Part shown: one piece after another, positions 63,227 to 64,000 of the stretch
Position numbering within the stretch: the stretch's first letter is position 1
Layout of the letters: each line of letters opens with the position of its first letter
Origin: Roseburia lenta
GTDB taxonomy: Bacteria; Bacillota; Clostridia; Lachnospirales; Lachnospiraceae
Assembly (NCBI RefSeq): GCF_014287435.1
Contig: NZ_JACOPG010000005.1
Span: 68,822 to 132,821, forward strand
DNA: 64,000 bases
Direction of reading: 5' to 3'
Position numbers and translations under genes: made by a program
The notes under the pieces: generated by a model
What the model saw: only the letters and a program-made list of their open reading frames with translations
Told to the model about the DNA's origin: nothing
Database searches by the model: none

Positions 63227-63455
63227 AATTTGCCGCAGTTCTTGTTACGGCTTTTACATTTCCTCTATCCCTCAAATCACGACCTTCATTCGCTTCCATA
63301 AACATTTCCAGAATATCGGTTTTAATCAGGACTTTGCGACCAACCTTTAATACTGGAAGTTTCTTCCATTCTACAAGCTGTCTTAAGGTGTTTCTGCCGA
63401 TTCCCGTATAGTCAGCAGCTTCTTCGATGGATAATGCAATTTTTCTTTGCGTCAT
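63225..63455 (-). CDS. Excisionase-like helix-turn-helix protein
   Basis: 76 aa of the MerR/Xis-like HTH_17 family: S-I-E-E-A-A-D-Y-T-G-I-G-R-N-T-L-R-Q-L-V-E and a wing K-V-G-R-K-V-L-I. Such proteins direct excision and gene control of integrated elements. AAGGAGG precedes the start. It is divergent from the XRE repressor, with which it shares the control region 63456-63626. Confidence 0.85.
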   Translation of the reverse strand: MTQRKIALSIEEAADYTGIGRNTLRQLVEWKKLPVLKVGRKVLIKTDILEMFMEANEGRDLRDRGNVKAVTRTAAN

Positions 63456-63473
63456 ATAATCACCTCCTTATAA

Positions 63474-63490
63474 ATTGCATTATGCAATTC
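63474..63490. promoter_or_regulatory. Operator 1 in the divergent control region
   Basis: AATTGCA-TTA-TGCAATT, perfect 7-bp arms, just downstream of the excisionase-like gene's -10 box. Same core as the site at 63560-63574. Confidence 0.7.
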
Positions 63491-63501
63491 TTGTGATGTA
63501 A

Positions 63502-63530
63502 GTATATCCTTTTCATATCTTTTTGTCAAG
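63502..63530 (-). promoter_or_regulatory. Promoter of the excisionase-like gene
   Basis: Minus strand: TTGACA (63525-63530), 17-bp spacer, TATACT (63502-63507). Confidence 0.8.
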
Positions 63531-63559
63531 CGTTACGAAATATTAAAAGTAAATATTAT

Positions 63560-63574
63560 ATTGCATATTGCAAT
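63560..63574. promoter_or_regulatory. Operator 2 in the divergent control region
   Basis: ATTGCA-TAT-TGCAAT, perfect 6-bp arms with the same 3-base spacing as operator 1; it overlaps the -35 box of the XRE repressor gene. Confidence 0.7.
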
Positions 63575-63596
63575 TTCAGAAAAACAATGCTATAAT
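63568..63596 (+). promoter_or_regulatory. Promoter of the XRE repressor gene
   Basis: TTGCAA (63568-63573), 17-bp spacer, TATAAT (63591-63596). Confidence 0.8.
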
Positions 63597-63626
63597 TCAT
63601 ACATACCGAAAAAGGAGGCAGTCAGC

Positions 63627-64000
63627 ATGAAAGATAAAGAACTACGCAAGCTGATAGGCAGCAGAATAAAACAGCGCCGTCTGGAATTGAATCTGACACA
63701 GCCTTATGTCGCAGAAAAGATGGGTGTTACCGCTTCTACAATCCTGCGTTATGAGAATGGTTCGATTGACAATACGAAAAAAATGGTGCTGGAAGGTCTT
63801 TCGGAAGCACTCCATGTATCCGTGGAATGGCTCAAAGGGGAAACAGATGAATATGAAACCGACATTACGGATAAGAGAGAATTACAGATTCGTGATGCGA
63901 TGGGAGATATTCTGGAACAGTTACCGCTTGCCCTTACCAAAGAAGAAGATGCTTTTTCAAAAGATTTATTACTGCTGATGTTAAAACAATATGGTCTGTT
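63627..64000 (+). CDS. XRE-family transcriptional repressor (partial)
   Basis: At least 124 codons; the frame is open to the window edge and continues beyond it. The N-terminal helix-turn-helix reads I-K-Q-R-R-L-E-L-N-L-T-Q-P-Y-V-A-E-K-M-G-V-T-A-S-T-I-L-R-Y-E with the usual spacing. AAAGGAGG at 63611-63618. It is divergent from the excisionase-like gene and probably binds the two TTGCA/TGCAA operators between them, keeping the element silent. Confidence 0.88.
   Translation, partial: MKDKELRKLIGSRIKQRRLELNLTQPYVAEKMGVTASTILRYENGSIDNTKKMVLEGLSEALHVSVEWLKGETDEYETDITDKRELQIRDAMGDILEQLPLALTKEEDAFSKDLLLLMLKQYGL

Noticed and set aside
1..64000. CRISPR array, prophage structural genes, rRNA operon, intact insertion sequence
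   Set aside because: I looked for regularly spaced repeats, phage head or tail genes, rRNA signatures and complete transposases and saw none.

Overview
The window looks like a chromosomal segment of an anaerobic, Gram-positive, motile member of the Lachnospiraceae (class Clostridia). This rests on the gene order (priA-def-fmt-rsmB-rlmN-stp-prkC-rsgA-rpe-thiN), paired asnS/asnA, a MurE with the DNPR motif of meso-diaminopimelate-adding enzymes, DUF4317 and DUF1836 proteins, a PRC-barrel sporulation-type protein, a GH94 cellobiose phosphorylase, two methyl-accepting chemotaxis proteins, and strong AGGAGG ribosome sites. All family names come from reading motifs and from memory; no database search was possible.

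Layout. 0.2-1.6 kb: pyrBI on the minus strand. 1.7-15 kb: a long plus-strand run for cell wall, replication restart, translation and the Stp/PrkC signalling pair. 15-23 kb: a carbohydrate locus with a minus-strand cellobiose phosphorylase facing a LacI regulator, then a binding protein, two permeases and a DUF624 protein; no transporter ATPase is encoded here. 23-49 kb: housekeeping and signalling genes (rRNA methyltransferase, two chemoreceptors, ychF, nrdR, rpiB, a GGDEF-EAL protein, efp, a lytic transglycosylase, tRNA-Thr, a RamA/RACo-like activator, larB and a short larC, asnS-asnA, a lipase, pcrA, rlmD).

From about 49.3 kb, just after rlmD, the sequence becomes visibly more AT-rich and the genes are accessory: an ECF sigma factor with an ABC exporter and a VanY-type carboxypeptidase; an ORF6N protein surrounded by palindromes; a two-component system with a lipoprotein; an insertion-sequence remnant; then a mobilization module (MobA/MobL relaxase with two overlapping genes, an oriT with an IncQ-type nick core, a DUF3847 protein, an excisionase-like protein and a divergent XRE repressor that runs off the end of the window). 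This is probably the left part of an integrated mobilizable or conjugative element; the integrase and the other end are not in view.

The most unusual signal is at 54.5-55.7 kb. A 25-bp palindrome lies inside the ORF6N gene, exactly in codon phase, encoding Leu-Arg-Ser-Gln-Phe-Ala-Thr-Ser. Three diverged copies lie outside the gene, and paired changes in the arms largely keep the dyad. Read in the same phase, one outside copy gives Leu-Arg-Ser-Gln-Asn-Val-Thr-Ser. Other points of note are a four-copy 31-bp hairpin repeat (two inverted copies bracket thiN), several large intergenic palindromes, a truncated fumarase-beta fragment, a MerR-type 19-bp-spacer promoter with no MerR gene nearby, and genes overprinted on the relaxase gene.
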